Source of the DNA: CAYREV01 sp964423345
GTDB taxonomy: Bacteria; Bacteroidota; Rhodothermia; Balneolales; Balneolaceae
DNA: 64,000 nt
Direction of reading: 5' to 3'
Assembly: GCA_964423345.1 (NCBI GenBank)
Contig: CAYREV010000008.1
Span: 1-64,000 of the forward strand
Part shown: positions 27,498 through 37,090 of the stretch, piece after piece
How positions within the stretch are numbered: the stretch's first letter is position 1
How the letters are laid out: the number at the start of each line of letters is the position of its first letter
The notes under the pieces: model-generated
Database searches by the model: none
What the model was told of the DNA's origin: nothing
What the model saw: only the letters and a program-made list of their open reading frames with translations
Translations under genes and position numbers: made by a program

Positions 27498-27914
27498 CTA
27501 CTGCTGCATCTCCTTGCCCGACGATTGTTCCTCTATAACGAAGGAACCGGTTCCCAGGACATTTCCGGCGGTATCTTCGACCATTACCCGCCAGGTGCCT
27601 GTCCAGGATGATTGTATTTTTTTGGAACTCCAGGTTCTCCAGTCTGACGATTTAACGTCAAGCTTGACCCGGGCTTTTTCCTCATCTTTGTAGTACCACA
27701 CATGGGTAACCCGGGTGGAATCTTCTGCACCGGTAATATGGGTATAGCAAAAGATAGTGCCTGTATCGGCTGAAAAGGCAGTGTCGGCATTAACAACTTC
27801 ACGGTTCTGTACATCTGTTCCGAAGGTAATAGTTTCAGCAGTCAACTCCTGGGCTTTCACATCAACAAAGAGCAACAACGATAGCAGGAGCAGTGAAAAG
27901 ATCGGTTTTTTCAT
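27498..27914 (-). CDS. Exported DUF2914 protein
   Basis: A small 138-residue protein with a signal peptide (FSLLLLSLLLFVDVKAQ). The DUF2914 beta-sandwich follows: IFCYTHI, a VTHVWYYKDEEKARVKL strand pair, DWRTWSSK and GTWRVMVEDTAGNVLGTGSF. The conserved Trp residues are all present. The function of the family is unknown; in other bacteria the domain is often attached to membrane proteins. Single gene, 137 bp downstream of the DUF6588-like gene on the same strand but separated from it by a terminator. Confidence 0.82.
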   Translation of the reverse strand: MKKPIFSLLLLSLLLFVDVKAQELTAETITFGTDVQNREVVNADTAFSADTGTIFCYTHITGAEDSTRVTHVWYYKDEEKARVKLDVKSSDWRTWSSKKIQSSWTGTWRVMVEDTAGNVLGTGSFVIEEQSSGKEMQQ

Positions 27915-27995
27915 ATCGTAACCTTATAATTTTATTACTGTTAAAGCTTACTTTCCTTATAAGGGATCTCCGCGATTAAGTTCCTTGCATAATTA

Positions 27996-28031
27996 AAATA
28001 AAAAAAGGGAACCCCCTTGGAGGTTCCCTTT
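27996..28031 (-). terminator. Terminator of the DUF6588-like gene
   Basis: On the minus strand AAAGGGAACC (28031-28022) pairs perfectly with GGTTCCCTTT (28013-28004), and a T-rich run follows down to 27996. It lies 20 bp after the stop codon. Confidence 0.88.
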
Positions 28032-28051
28032 GAATTGAATGGGCTGTTGGC

Positions 28052-29161
28052 CTACCTGAAACTGATTCCGAATCCGGCATTAAGGGTGGAATAGTTGGCC
28101 AGGGTATAGGAGGCCGAAATATGAAAAACGGCAAAACGGAGCCTGAAGCCGGCCAGTGCGTGGAAACTGTTTCCGCCTTCCATCTCAATGTCTATGGGCT
28201 TGTCGACCGTACCGACCATAAATTGTTCGGGTTCAGAGGGGTAATTCGGGTTGGGCAGCACCGTTGGGTAGGTTCCCGGCGTTGCAACGGTCATCGTGGA
28301 GGTTTCAATGCCGATGCCCCCGTATACGGATATAACCGGAAGGGTTTTTCCCACCAGGGCATTGACGGTAAAAGCATCCGTATTCATCTCGATGCCCTGC
28401 CCATCCCAGGTATCACTTGAATGGGTATTCTTGGTGTTGTTGGGGTCGGTTATCACATCTTGCGCCGTTATATCAAAACCGGAGGTAACGGTCAGGTTGG
28501 TAAAAGCAGCCATAATAGATATATCCACCGGCAGTATCTTGCCTCCGGGCAGCCACTGGTTGATGCCGTGTTTGGCACCCAGGCCGAACTGCTTGAAGGT
28601 GCCGTAATCATCAATATCGATTTCAGGTACAAAACGGAACATGATCTCCGTATCCTTGATCAGTCCGACAGCCCCCTTGATTTGCGGGGCGGGCACAAAA
28701 CCGAAGCCGGTGCCGGTAGGCATGTTGAATTCGAAAAGTTTGTACTGCGTACCGTCTATGGTTTCATAGGCTGCGAGGGAAGTGGTGGCAACATCGCTCT
28801 CACCGTTGATGGTTTGTGCCGTGCTGGGCCCGCTTTCCAGTTGCAGCTGCTGAAGGCCGATCTGGGTCACGTCAAAAGCCTTGTCGGAAGTGGGCACGGC
28901 GGCGAGTCCGGCAGAAATGGTGACATCAAATCCAAACTTCTTGTGTGGTTTGGCGGTGTTGGTCCAACCGCTGTTCAGGCTGGCTCCAAATCCTTTCCCA
29001 AACGGTTTAAGGTATTCTTCCACCAGCAGGTTGGCGTCGGCTTTGCTGGATTGTAAAATTGTCCCTACATCTCCAAGCTGTGCGAAAGCCTGGGAAGTCC
29101 CCAAGAGCACCATGACGGCCCCGGTAACGAGTATCTTTGATAAATTATATCTCTTTTTCAT
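28052..29161 (-). CDS. Outer-membrane beta-barrel protein, DUF6588-like
   Basis: A 369-residue protein with a signal peptide (VTGAVMVLLGTSQAFAQ). The N-terminal LLVEEYLKPFGKGFGASLNS and the KFGFDVTISA strand fit DUF6588 proteins of FCB bacteria. Repeated amphipathic strands rich in Gly and aromatic residues follow, and the protein ends ...NAGFGISFR, with a C-terminal aromatic-plus-Arg ending common in outer-membrane barrels. No ligand can be proposed. Own terminator; a 138-bp upstream spacer suggests its own promoter. Confidence 0.75.
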   Translation of the reverse strand: MKKRYNLSKILVTGAVMVLLGTSQAFAQLGDVGTILQSSKADANLLVEEYLKPFGKGFGASLNSGWTNTAKPHKKFGFDVTISAGLAAVPTSDKAFDVTQIGLQQLQLESGPSTAQTINGESDVATTSLAAYETIDGTQYKLFEFNMPTGTGFGFVPAPQIKGAVGLIKDTEIMFRFVPEIDIDDYGTFKQFGLGAKHGINQWLPGGKILPVDISIMAAFTNLTVTSGFDITAQDVITDPNNTKNTHSSDTWDGQGIEMNTDAFTVNALVGKTLPVISVYGGIGIETSTMTVATPGTYPTVLPNPNYPSEPEQFMVGTVDKPIDIEMEGGNSFHALAGFRLRFAVFHISASYTLANYSTLNAGFGISFR

Positions 29162-29299
29162 AGTATAGTATCAGTTATTAGTAATAATGGTTGGTTAACG
29201 TAGTAAGTAGCGCTTTAAATGCTGTAATCCCGCTATTATTGGTCCTATGCTTTTATTAGAGTACAATATTAAATAAAAGTTAACCAAGTGCATAATTAA

Positions 29300-30226
29300 T
29301 TATTCTTCGAGCGATTCGAGCATCTGCAGGTACGACCGGTAGCGTCCGGCGTCAATATCGCCGTTTTCAAAAGCTTCTATCACCCCGCAATCCGGTTCGT
29401 GGCTGTGGGTACAGTTATTGAATTTACATTGCTCCCTTGGCTCCATCATTTCAGGGAAAAACAGGGAGAGCTCCCAGGGCTCAATATTCACCAGGCCGAA
29501 CTCCCTGATACCGGGCGTATCGACCAGGTACCCTCCGAAGTGCAGCGGCAGCAGCTTGGCATAAGTGGTGGTGTGCTTTCCCTTCTGGGAATAGTCGGAA
29601 ATATCGCCCACCCTCCGGTTGATATCCGGATCAATTTCGTTCAGCAGGCTTGTTTTTCCCACTCCCGAAGGCCCGATAAAAACAGAGGTCTGGTCCCGTA
29701 GCTGATCTTTAAGGGCAGTCAGGGAGTCGGTTTTCTCGATGCTGGTCGTAAGTATTCGGTAACCGAGCGATTCATACAGCTCTACGAGGTCATCCACGTA
29801 CAGTTGACCCTTTTCACCGGCAAGGTCCATTTTATTTATAACAATAACGGGAGAGAGGCGATAGGCTTCGCACGTCACCAGAAAACGGTCGATAAACCCC
29901 TCCTTGATTTTCGGTTTTCGGACGGACTGTATGACCAGGGCCTGATCGATGTTGGCGGCCAGAATCTGTTCTCCCTGCCGGCCGTGCGTGGCCTGCCGTG
30001 TGATATAGTTTTCCCGCTCCTTGATCTCCTCAATGGAACCGGTGCCGTCTTCGTTGATAGATATCTCCACATAATCTCCCACCGCAATGGGATTGGTGAC
30101 TTCGCGGTCATCCTGCCTGAAGCGCCCGGGCAGGCGAGAGTTGACGATACGCCTTCCTCCATTCTCCTTTACGGCAACTTCGTACCAGCTTCCGGTAGAT
30201 TGTACTATACGGCCTGTTAAATGCAT
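29300..30226 (-). CDS. rsgA: Ribosome small-subunit GTPase RsgA
   Basis: Late 30S-assembly GTPase. From ATG 30226 it has 308 residues: an N-terminal OB fold (MHLTGRIVQSTGSWYEV), then the circularly permuted G domain with VINKMDLAGE (G4) before FIGPSGVGKTSLLNEI (G1) and VDTPGIREFGL (G3). The C-terminal zinc site is C-x5-C-x-H-x5-C (QCKFNNCTHSHEPDC). An upstream in-frame start at 30328 would run through the lon terminator, so I reject it. Confidence 0.95.
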   Translation of the reverse strand: MHLTGRIVQSTGSWYEVAVKENGGRRIVNSRLPGRFRQDDREVTNPIAVGDYVEISINEDGTGSIEEIKERENYITRQATHGRQGEQILAANIDQALVIQSVRKPKIKEGFIDRFLVTCEAYRLSPVIVINKMDLAGEKGQLYVDDLVELYESLGYRILTTSIEKTDSLTALKDQLRDQTSVFIGPSGVGKTSLLNEIDPDINRRVGDISDYSQKGKHTTTYAKLLPLHFGGYLVDTPGIREFGLVNIEPWELSLFFPEMMEPREQCKFNNCTHSHEPDCGVIEAFENGDIDAGRYRSYLQMLESLEE

Positions 30227-30269
30227 AATCTGTTGTTGGTTTTGACATGGCAAAGGTACAAATAAATAT

Positions 30270-30298
30270 AAAAAAGCCATCCCGCGGAGGGGATGGCT
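30270..30298 (-). terminator. Rho-independent terminator of lon
   Basis: AGCCATCCC (30275-30283) pairs perfectly with GGGATGGCT (30290-30298). On the minus strand the stem is followed by a run of six T. It lies about 70 bp behind the lon stop codon and separates lon from rsgA. Confidence 0.88.
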
Positions 30299-30366
30299 GT
30301 GAAAAGCAGTCCGGTAACAGCATAACAACTGACGGCCCCGGTATCCGAAGCCGGTAAGAGAGTGGG

Positions 30367-32907
30367 CTATTCCATGATTACCGTTTCTTCGGTAGAGTCT
30401 TTGGTCTTAGCCGGCCGGCCGTTTTTTGCCTTGTAGGAGTCGGAAACCTTAAACCTTTCGGCGGGATCCATCTCGGCTTCCTCCTCCAGAACGATATCCA
30501 GAACAGGATCCATTCGTTCCAGGTACTTGATCTCGAGGTTTCCTATTACATTCTCTTCTATTTCATCTACGTCCTTTTCGTTTTTCTCGGGCAGCAGCAC
30601 CATTTCTATACCTGAACGCTTGGCCGCCAGTACCTTCTCCTTGATGCCGCCCACCGGCAGCACCAGCCCGCGAAGGGTGATCTCGCCGGTCATGGCGAGC
30701 GTGCCTTTGACTTTACGCTGGGTAAAGATGGAGGCCACGGCCGAAAAGATGGAGATACCCGCCGAGGGACCGTCTTTGGGAACGGCTCCCTTGGGTACGT
30801 GAATATGGAGGTCCCAATACTTGAAAGCGTCTTCGGGTATACCGAGCCGTTCGGCATGCGCCCGGAGATACGACATGGCCAGCATGGCCGATTCTTTCAT
30901 CACATCTCCGAGCTGCCCGGTCATATGAAGCTTTCCGGTACCCTTGGAGACGCTTGCCTCTATAAAGAGGATATCTCCCCCGTAGGGGGTCCAGGCCAGC
31001 CCGGTAGCCACTCCCGGGACGCGGGTCCGTTCGGCCACTTCCGAAAAGTACTTGCGCTTGCCCAGGTATTCCTGAATCTCATTGACGCCGACCTTATGCT
31101 TCTTATCGGTATCGCCGCTTTTTGCCACCTTGGCGGCTACGCCCCGGCATACCGACCCAATCTTGCGTTCGAGGTTACGTACGCCCGACTCGCGGGTATA
31201 TTCATCGATTATTTTTTCGATAGCCTGCGAAGAGATATTTATAAGATCGTCGTCCAGTCCGTTCTCCTTAATTTGTTTGGGTATGAGGTGCTGTTTGGCA
31301 ATCTCGGATTTTTCATGCAGCGTATACCCGCTTATGTTGATGATCTCCATCCGGTCCCTGAGCGGGGCGGGGATGGTATCCAATGAGTTTGCCGTGGCAA
31401 TAAAGAGGACTTTGGACAGGTCGTATTCCAGCTCCAGGTAGTTGTCGGCAAAGTTGTCGTTCTGTTCGGGGTCCAGCACCTCAAGCAGTGCCGAAGTGGG
31501 ATCGCCCCGGTAGTCGGACCCAACCTTGTCAATTTCATCAAGCATAAGCACCGGGTTGCCTTTGCCGGCTTTCTTCATGGCCCGGAGTATTCGGCCCGGC
31601 AATGCACCGATATAGGTGCGCCGGTGTCCGCGTATCTCCGCCTCGTCGTGAATACCTCCCAGGCTGAAACGTTCAAATTGACGGTTTAAGGCTCTTGCGA
31701 TCGATTTGCCCAGTGAGGTTTTACCCACGCCCGGAGGACCGTAGAAACAGAGAATGGGAGCCTTCATATCGCTTTTAAGTTTGAGAACGGCCAGGTATTC
31801 AATAATACGCTTCTTTACTTTTTCGAGGCCGTAGTGATCCTCGTCAAGGACCTTCCGGGCATTCTCCAGGTCCAGGTTGTCTTCCGAGTAGCGGTTCCAC
31901 GGCAGGTCGAGGATCCATTCGATATATCCGTGGATGATACCGTAATTGGGCGACGAATTGGGTGTTCTCTCCAGGCGAGACAACTCTTTTTCGGCGGTTT
32001 CCCTGGCTTCGTCGGGCAGGTCTTTCTTTTTGAGCCTTTTGCGCAGCTTTTCGATATCCTGCTGTTCGCTGTCTTCTCCGAGCGCCTCCTGTATGGCTTT
32101 CATCTGCTGGCGCAGGTAGAAGTCCCGTTGCTGATCGTCAATATCCGATTTAACCTTGCTGCGTATCTCTTCACTGAGATTAAGCACCTGGAGCTCCTTG
32201 TTGAGAAACTCCATGACTTTTTCGAGACGTTCGGAGAACGTTCTTATTTCCAGGACTTCCTGCTTGTTTTCAATTGAGACATTCAGGTTGGAGGAGATAA
32301 AATTCAGCAGGAAGGTGGGGCTGCTGATATTTTCTATGGCTATGGAAGCCTCCGAGGGGATATTGGGGGAGAGGTTAACGATTTTGGAGGCGGTCTCCTT
32401 CACCGAACGTATGGAGGCGTCCAGCTCCACGCCCGATAGGTCCATCTCCTGCCGGTACGCTTCCACCTTGGCCCGGAAATAGGGGTCTTTCTGAGTAAAT
32501 TCCTCTACGCGGAAGATTGTTTTCCCCTGGATGACAATACTTTTGCTGCCATCCGGCATTTTAATCAATTTCAGGATCTGTGCTACGGTGCCTACCTTGT
32601 AAAGATCACTGCCGTCGGGATCTTCAATATCCTCCTCCTTTTGGGTGACCACTCCTATGGTCTTGTCATTTTCATACGCTTCCTTGACCATGGCCAGCGA
32701 ACGGTCGCGTCCCACGGTTATGGGAACCACCACGCCCGGAAAAAGCACCGTGTTCTTAAGGGGCAGGATGGGGAGATTTTCAGGTATTTCTGTTTGAGAT
32801 AATTCCTTTTCCTCCTCTTCGGACATCAACGGAATAGCCTGCTCGAAGTTTTCAAGCTGGTCTTCCATATCCTCAATATCCGTTAAATTCTTAAATATAT
32901 CGCTCAT
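30367..32907 (-). CDS. lon: ATP-dependent protease Lon
   Basis: Cytosolic AAA+ protease of 846 residues from ATG 32907 (an in-frame GTG/ATG-type start further up at 32988 is less likely). The N-terminal LON domain begins LPILPLKNTVLFPG; a coiled coil follows; the AAA+ module has Walker A GPPGVGKTSLGKS and Walker B VLMLDEIDKVG; and the protease domain has the catalytic Ser in PKDGPSAGI and the Lys in GGIKEKVLAA. The C-terminal 40 residues are charged and longer than the core. Degrades misfolded and regulatory proteins. Monocistronic with its own terminator. Confidence 0.97.
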   Translation of the reverse strand: MSDIFKNLTDIEDMEDQLENFEQAIPLMSEEEEKELSQTEIPENLPILPLKNTVLFPGVVVPITVGRDRSLAMVKEAYENDKTIGVVTQKEEDIEDPDGSDLYKVGTVAQILKLIKMPDGSKSIVIQGKTIFRVEEFTQKDPYFRAKVEAYRQEMDLSGVELDASIRSVKETASKIVNLSPNIPSEASIAIENISSPTFLLNFISSNLNVSIENKQEVLEIRTFSERLEKVMEFLNKELQVLNLSEEIRSKVKSDIDDQQRDFYLRQQMKAIQEALGEDSEQQDIEKLRKRLKKKDLPDEARETAEKELSRLERTPNSSPNYGIIHGYIEWILDLPWNRYSEDNLDLENARKVLDEDHYGLEKVKKRIIEYLAVLKLKSDMKAPILCFYGPPGVGKTSLGKSIARALNRQFERFSLGGIHDEAEIRGHRRTYIGALPGRILRAMKKAGKGNPVLMLDEIDKVGSDYRGDPTSALLEVLDPEQNDNFADNYLELEYDLSKVLFIATANSLDTIPAPLRDRMEIINISGYTLHEKSEIAKQHLIPKQIKENGLDDDLINISSQAIEKIIDEYTRESGVRNLERKIGSVCRGVAAKVAKSGDTDKKHKVGVNEIQEYLGKRKYFSEVAERTRVPGVATGLAWTPYGGDILFIEASVSKGTGKLHMTGQLGDVMKESAMLAMSYLRAHAERLGIPEDAFKYWDLHIHVPKGAVPKDGPSAGISIFSAVASIFTQRKVKGTLAMTGEITLRGLVLPVGGIKEKVLAAKRSGIEMVLLPEKNEKDVDEIEENVIGNLEIKYLERMDPVLDIVLEEEAEMDPAERFKVSDSYKAKNGRPAKTKDSTEETVIME

Positions 32908-33076
32908 GAATGTTTTTTCAGTTTGCTGTTCTTTTATTCTATTAACAAATGTAAGCAAATAAGGCACCAATTGATCTGCTCCTACCATTTAGTCAGGGTT
33001 TATGGCAAAATAACAATAGTAGCCTTTGAGGAAACCTATTGTTGACAGCTTGGCAGGTGCCCAGCCATACAAGGCC

Positions 33077-34603
33077 TCAGAAATGCAATCGCAACAGGGA
33101 GAACCCCCCACCCACTACATCGGTTGTCAGCGTATTGGATTTAAACAGTACCTGTCCCGCCAGGGAGAGGTCCCAGTTGGCAGTCTCTATCCCAATGCCG
33201 GCACTCATGCTGACCGGTTTTCCGGCCGCGAGAGTAGTCCCAAGCCGTACCGGCATGAAGGTGACGGGCCGGGCTTCAAAGCCCAGCCTGGCCGTGAGTT
33301 TGGTATTGGTCAGGGCCGTATTTTTAAGTCCCAGGGTTAGGTCGGCCATAATTCTGGCACGGTTAATATCGAGAACGGCTCCTGCATTGATGGAGGTAGG
33401 GAGCATTACATTAAATGCATGGTTTTTCCTGGTGCTATTATTTCTGAGGGGGTCCGATATGACTTTCGTTCGGTTTAAAAAGTCGGCAAACTGGCCCGGG
33501 GCCCCTATAAATTTTGTTTCGGCCAGCGGTTCCGGATCAAGTTGGGTGATGGTGGGATTCTTTTCCACGCTGAGGGGAGATTTTGAATAACGGATGATAC
33601 CGATGTCGGTCATTGAAAACGCTATGCGAAGAGATTTTTCCATCGGTGTCCTGTTTTCGCCCTTTTTAATGGGGGAAACGTCACTTCCCAGGGGCATAAC
33701 GTAGGTCAAGCCGAAATCCATGCCTACCCCGTAGCCGGTCGGTTGAACGTTAAAGCTGTTGCCGAGCGCCCCCTGGCCGGACTGGATCGCAGCTCCTTCA
33801 ATATACTGTTCGGTCATCCGGCTGATACTGCCACTGGACAGATAACTCATCTGCTCTTTAAAAAGGACGGTAGGTTGATTCTGTTCCCTGATGTACCGCC
33901 CCTTGTAGATGGCATTCTGGTAGGCGCCGCCGATAATAAATTTGGGGGCAAAGCCAATATAAAACCTGTTTATTCGGGGTATGAGGCCGTTGAGAAACTT
34001 CAATTCCTGGCTATAACCGAGAGATATTTCATGAAAAACCCGGAGCTGTTTGATGAGGGTCAGGTCGCGAATGTTATTTTCGCCGGCCAGTATCGTTTCG
34101 GGTGAATACCAGCCCCTGCCTACTTCAATCCTGGATCCCATCCGTGTGCGCAGGGCCAGTGAAATGGACCGGTCTTCTTTTCGCCACTGAAGCCCTCCCC
34201 ATACGAAATCGGCCCGCGCAAAATGTTCCGATGTCAGGTCGCCTTTCGTATAATTGTCGTTAATCAATCTCATGCGAAGCCGGGAATCTATTCTTTGTTC
34301 CGTTGAATCCAGGGGAGCAAAGACTCCGGTAAATTTTTCATACTGCGACCGGGGGCTTTTTTCCGACAGTACGGGTTCAAAATAGGCGCCTATATTACCA
34401 ATGTTGAGATGAAACTTACCCCTGCGGTCATAAATGGCGAGGTTGGCCGGGTTATAGAAGTTGGCTTCTATACCGGAAAGGTAAGCGGTGCCGCCACCAC
34501 CCAGCGAGAGGTTTCGAGCACTGACTACCGGCTGGGCATCCGTGGTATAGACTGCTCCCAGCAGGAGAAAAAGAGAAAGGGCCAGGCAACGGGCGCCGGC
34601 CAT
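33077..34603 (-). CDS. DUF5723 family outer-membrane protein
   Basis: I start at ATG 34603 (508 residues) because it begins directly with a signal peptide (MAGARCLALSLFLLLGAVYT); a TTG at 34636 would add 11 residues. The mature part starts with SARNLSLGGGGTAYLSGIEA and YNPANLAIY, a PorV/DUF5723-like pattern of FadL-type barrels in FCB bacteria, and continues as a long series of amphipathic strands. Function unknown; probably an outer-membrane barrel. It ends 170 bp before lon on the same strand. Confidence 0.78.
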   Translation of the reverse strand: MAGARCLALSLFLLLGAVYTTDAQPVVSARNLSLGGGGTAYLSGIEANFYNPANLAIYDRRGKFHLNIGNIGAYFEPVLSEKSPRSQYEKFTGVFAPLDSTEQRIDSRLRMRLINDNYTKGDLTSEHFARADFVWGGLQWRKEDRSISLALRTRMGSRIEVGRGWYSPETILAGENNIRDLTLIKQLRVFHEISLGYSQELKFLNGLIPRINRFYIGFAPKFIIGGAYQNAIYKGRYIREQNQPTVLFKEQMSYLSSGSISRMTEQYIEGAAIQSGQGALGNSFNVQPTGYGVGMDFGLTYVMPLGSDVSPIKKGENRTPMEKSLRIAFSMTDIGIIRYSKSPLSVEKNPTITQLDPEPLAETKFIGAPGQFADFLNRTKVISDPLRNNSTRKNHAFNVMLPTSINAGAVLDINRARIMADLTLGLKNTALTNTKLTARLGFEARPVTFMPVRLGTTLAAGKPVSMSAGIGIETANWDLSLAGQVLFKSNTLTTDVVGGGFSLLRLHF

Positions 34604-34653
34604 GGCTAATAAATATGAGATTGTATTGTTGTTCAATGGGATACCGCTGCTGT

Positions 34654-36921
34654 TTAACCTACGACATTTAAATTGGCCACCCTGAGCATGAGGGTTTTAC
34701 GGCCGCGTTCTTTGAAAAATACCACAACTTTGGTCTTTTCGCCATGCCCTGAACGGCTGATAATCTTGCCCGGCCCAAAGATATTGTGTTCCACCTTGGC
34801 ACCAACCTGGAACGGATCCTCATCCGGATTGTCGTAATGGATGGTGGTACCCTTGCCGGAATTCCGGTTATTTTTGTTATACAGGGGTTGTTTCCAGTCG
34901 TATTCCACGCGGGTGTTGCCGTCGTCACTGCTCTGTGTTTTTCCATTGGAGAAACGGCTGTTGTTCTGGTTGATTGTCGAACCGGTCTCGGTGCGTACTA
35001 CATCGGAGCTTACCTCGTCCAGGAATCGGGAACGCATCATCGGTTTTTCCTCTCCGTATTTATAGCGGGAGCGGCAGTGGCTGAAGAACAGCTGCTCTTC
35101 AGCTCTGGTAATGGCTACATAGAAGAGTCGCCGTTCCTCCTCTATATTGACATCCTCATTGTTACGGCTTCCTACGGGAAACAGCTCCTCTTCCAGTCCG
35201 ACTACAAAAACAACGGGAAACTCCAGCCCCTTGGCCGCATGGACCGTCATCAGGGTGACAGCCGGTTTCGATTCATCATATTTGTCGGTGTCGGTGATCA
35301 GGCTTATCTCCTGTAGAAAATTAGCAAGCTTTGGTTGGGCACTATTTTTCTCGAAATAGGAGATGGCATTCTGCAGCTCCAGAATATTTTCCCTTCGGGT
35401 CATTGACTTGGGGGAGTTCTCTTCCACCAGGGCTTTCATATATCCCGACTTCTCCAGCAGCTTCTTGGTAACCTCGGAAAGCGAAACACCCTCCTTAAGA
35501 TCTTTTTTCAGCCCCCTGATCATTTCCACAAATTCCTTCACGCTGTTCTCGGCAGGCTTGTAAAGGTCGGCCTGCTCAACATCCAGCAGGATCTTCCAGA
35601 GGGACCGGCCGGATTGGCGGGCCTTCGATGTCAGCTCATGCAGGGATTTGTTGCCGATTCCCCGGGAGGGCTCATTGATGATGCGGAGCAGGTTGGTATC
35701 GTCGTCCGGGTTGGAGAGGAGGGTCAGGTATGCCAGAACGTCCTTTATCTCCTTGCGCTGGTAGAATGAGAGCCCGCCGACCAGCTGGTAGGTAATTCCT
35801 TTGCGGCGCAGGGTTTCCTCAAAGACACGGCTCTGATAGTTGGTGCGGTACAGGATGGCAAAATCGTTGTATTGATATCCCTTGCGCATCTTCAGCTCGT
35901 TGATATAGTTGGCCACCCGGTTGGCCTCGTCGCGTTCATCGTAGTTGTCGAGCACCGTAATGGTTTCGCCGATATCGTTATCGGTCCAAAGAGTCTTTTC
36001 AAGCTGGCCCGTATTCTGCTTGATGATGGAATCGGCCGCCTTCAGGATGGCTTTTGTGGAGCGGTAATTTTGTTCAAGGGGGATTTCACGGGCATTTTCA
36101 TAATCTTCCTTGAAATTAAGAATGTTGGTAATATCAGCCCCGCGAAAAGAGTAGATGCTCTGTGCATCGTCCCCTACCACGCAAAGGTTTTTGTATTTGC
36201 TGGCCAGCATGTTGGTCACTTTGTACTGGGCGTGGTTGGTATCCTGGTATTCATCAATAAGGATATACTTGAACCGCTCCTGGTATTTTTCCAGCACTTC
36301 AGGGAACTCCCGGAACAGTTCGATGGGCTTGATCAGCAGGTCGTCGAAGTCCATCGCATTGTTGTGTTTCAGCCGCTCGACATAGATTTCATACATTTTG
36401 GCGGTTATATCGTCGAGAGTGCTGTGAATGAACCGCTCCCTGTACTGCCCGGGAAGGATGAGCTGGTTCTTTGAATCACTGATGCGGCGCTGGATGGTGC
36501 GCGGCTGAATCTCCTTCGGGTCGTAGTTGTTCTCCTTTAGAATCTGTTTAATAGCATTCCTGGAGTCGTCGGTATCATAGATGGAGTAGTTGGAAGTGAA
36601 ACCGATCTTTTCCGCTTCAAAGCGCAATATTTTTGAAAAGACCGAGTGAAAAGTGCCCATCCAGAGCTTGTTTGCTTCCTCGTCGATGAGCTTCTGAATG
36701 CGTTCCTTCATCTCCCTGGCGGCCTTATTGGTAAAGGTCAGTGCCAGTATTTCACCGGGGCGGGCCTTATTCTGTTGAATCAGGTAGGCGATGCGGTAGG
36801 TGAGTACCCGGGTTTTACCGCTGCCGGCACCGGCCACGATAAGGAGGGGGCCTTCGGTATGTTTTACCGCTTCCTGCTGTCGTTCGTTAAGGTCTTGTAA
36901 AAATGATGGTTCCTGAGGCAT
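34654..36921 (-). CDS. pcrA: UvrD/PcrA-type DNA helicase
   Basis: Superfamily 1A 3'-5' helicase of 755 residues that acts in repair and clears proteins from DNA. It shows the Q motif (LNERQQEAVKHTEG), Walker A AGAGSGKTRVL, motif Ia LTFTNKAAREM, Walker B ILIDEYQDTN, motif III GDDAQSIYSFRGA, motif V VTLMTVHAAKGLEF and motif VI RRLFYVAITRAEE. A C-terminal Tudor-like RNA-polymerase-binding domain (HNIFGPGKIISRSG) marks the PcrA/UvrD branch. Follows valS upstream on the same strand with a 169-bp spacer. Confidence 0.95.
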   Translation of the reverse strand: MPQEPSFLQDLNERQQEAVKHTEGPLLIVAGAGSGKTRVLTYRIAYLIQQNKARPGEILALTFTNKAAREMKERIQKLIDEEANKLWMGTFHSVFSKILRFEAEKIGFTSNYSIYDTDDSRNAIKQILKENNYDPKEIQPRTIQRRISDSKNQLILPGQYRERFIHSTLDDITAKMYEIYVERLKHNNAMDFDDLLIKPIELFREFPEVLEKYQERFKYILIDEYQDTNHAQYKVTNMLASKYKNLCVVGDDAQSIYSFRGADITNILNFKEDYENAREIPLEQNYRSTKAILKAADSIIKQNTGQLEKTLWTDNDIGETITVLDNYDERDEANRVANYINELKMRKGYQYNDFAILYRTNYQSRVFEETLRRKGITYQLVGGLSFYQRKEIKDVLAYLTLLSNPDDDTNLLRIINEPSRGIGNKSLHELTSKARQSGRSLWKILLDVEQADLYKPAENSVKEFVEMIRGLKKDLKEGVSLSEVTKKLLEKSGYMKALVEENSPKSMTRRENILELQNAISYFEKNSAQPKLANFLQEISLITDTDKYDESKPAVTLMTVHAAKGLEFPVVFVVGLEEELFPVGSRNNEDVNIEEERRLFYVAITRAEEQLFFSHCRSRYKYGEEKPMMRSRFLDEVSSDVVRTETGSTINQNNSRFSNGKTQSSDDGNTRVEYDWKQPLYNKNNRNSGKGTTIHYDNPDEDPFQVGAKVEHNIFGPGKIISRSGHGEKTKVVVFFKERGRKTLMLRVANLNVVG

Positions 36922-37028
36922 GCTTTCGTTTATTTTAAATCAAATCCAATCTATAAGCGGTGGCCAATTATCTATATTTTATAAAGAGTCGATAAACGGT
37001 TGTGTGTTATCAGGAGTTGCCCAGGGAG

Positions 37029-37073
37029 GTTCATGGGTCCAAATAAGTTCATGGGTTCAAATAAGGATGAACC
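37029..37073. repeat. Short tandem repeat with inverted ends, pcrA-valS spacer
   Basis: Two 18-bp copies of GTTCATGGGTCCAAATAA (37029-37046 and 37047-37064) differ at one base. The whole is flanked by GGTTCAT (37028-37034) and ATGAACC (37067-37073), so it can also fold as a hairpin. It lies in the 3' region of the valS transcript. Purpose unknown. Confidence 0.7.
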
Positions 37074-37090
37074 AATAACCGGTCACTCAT

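Noticed and set aside
30227..30328. Extended start of rsgA at 30328
   Set aside because: The added residues would run through the lon terminator hairpin, while the conserved OB fold begins at ATG 30226.
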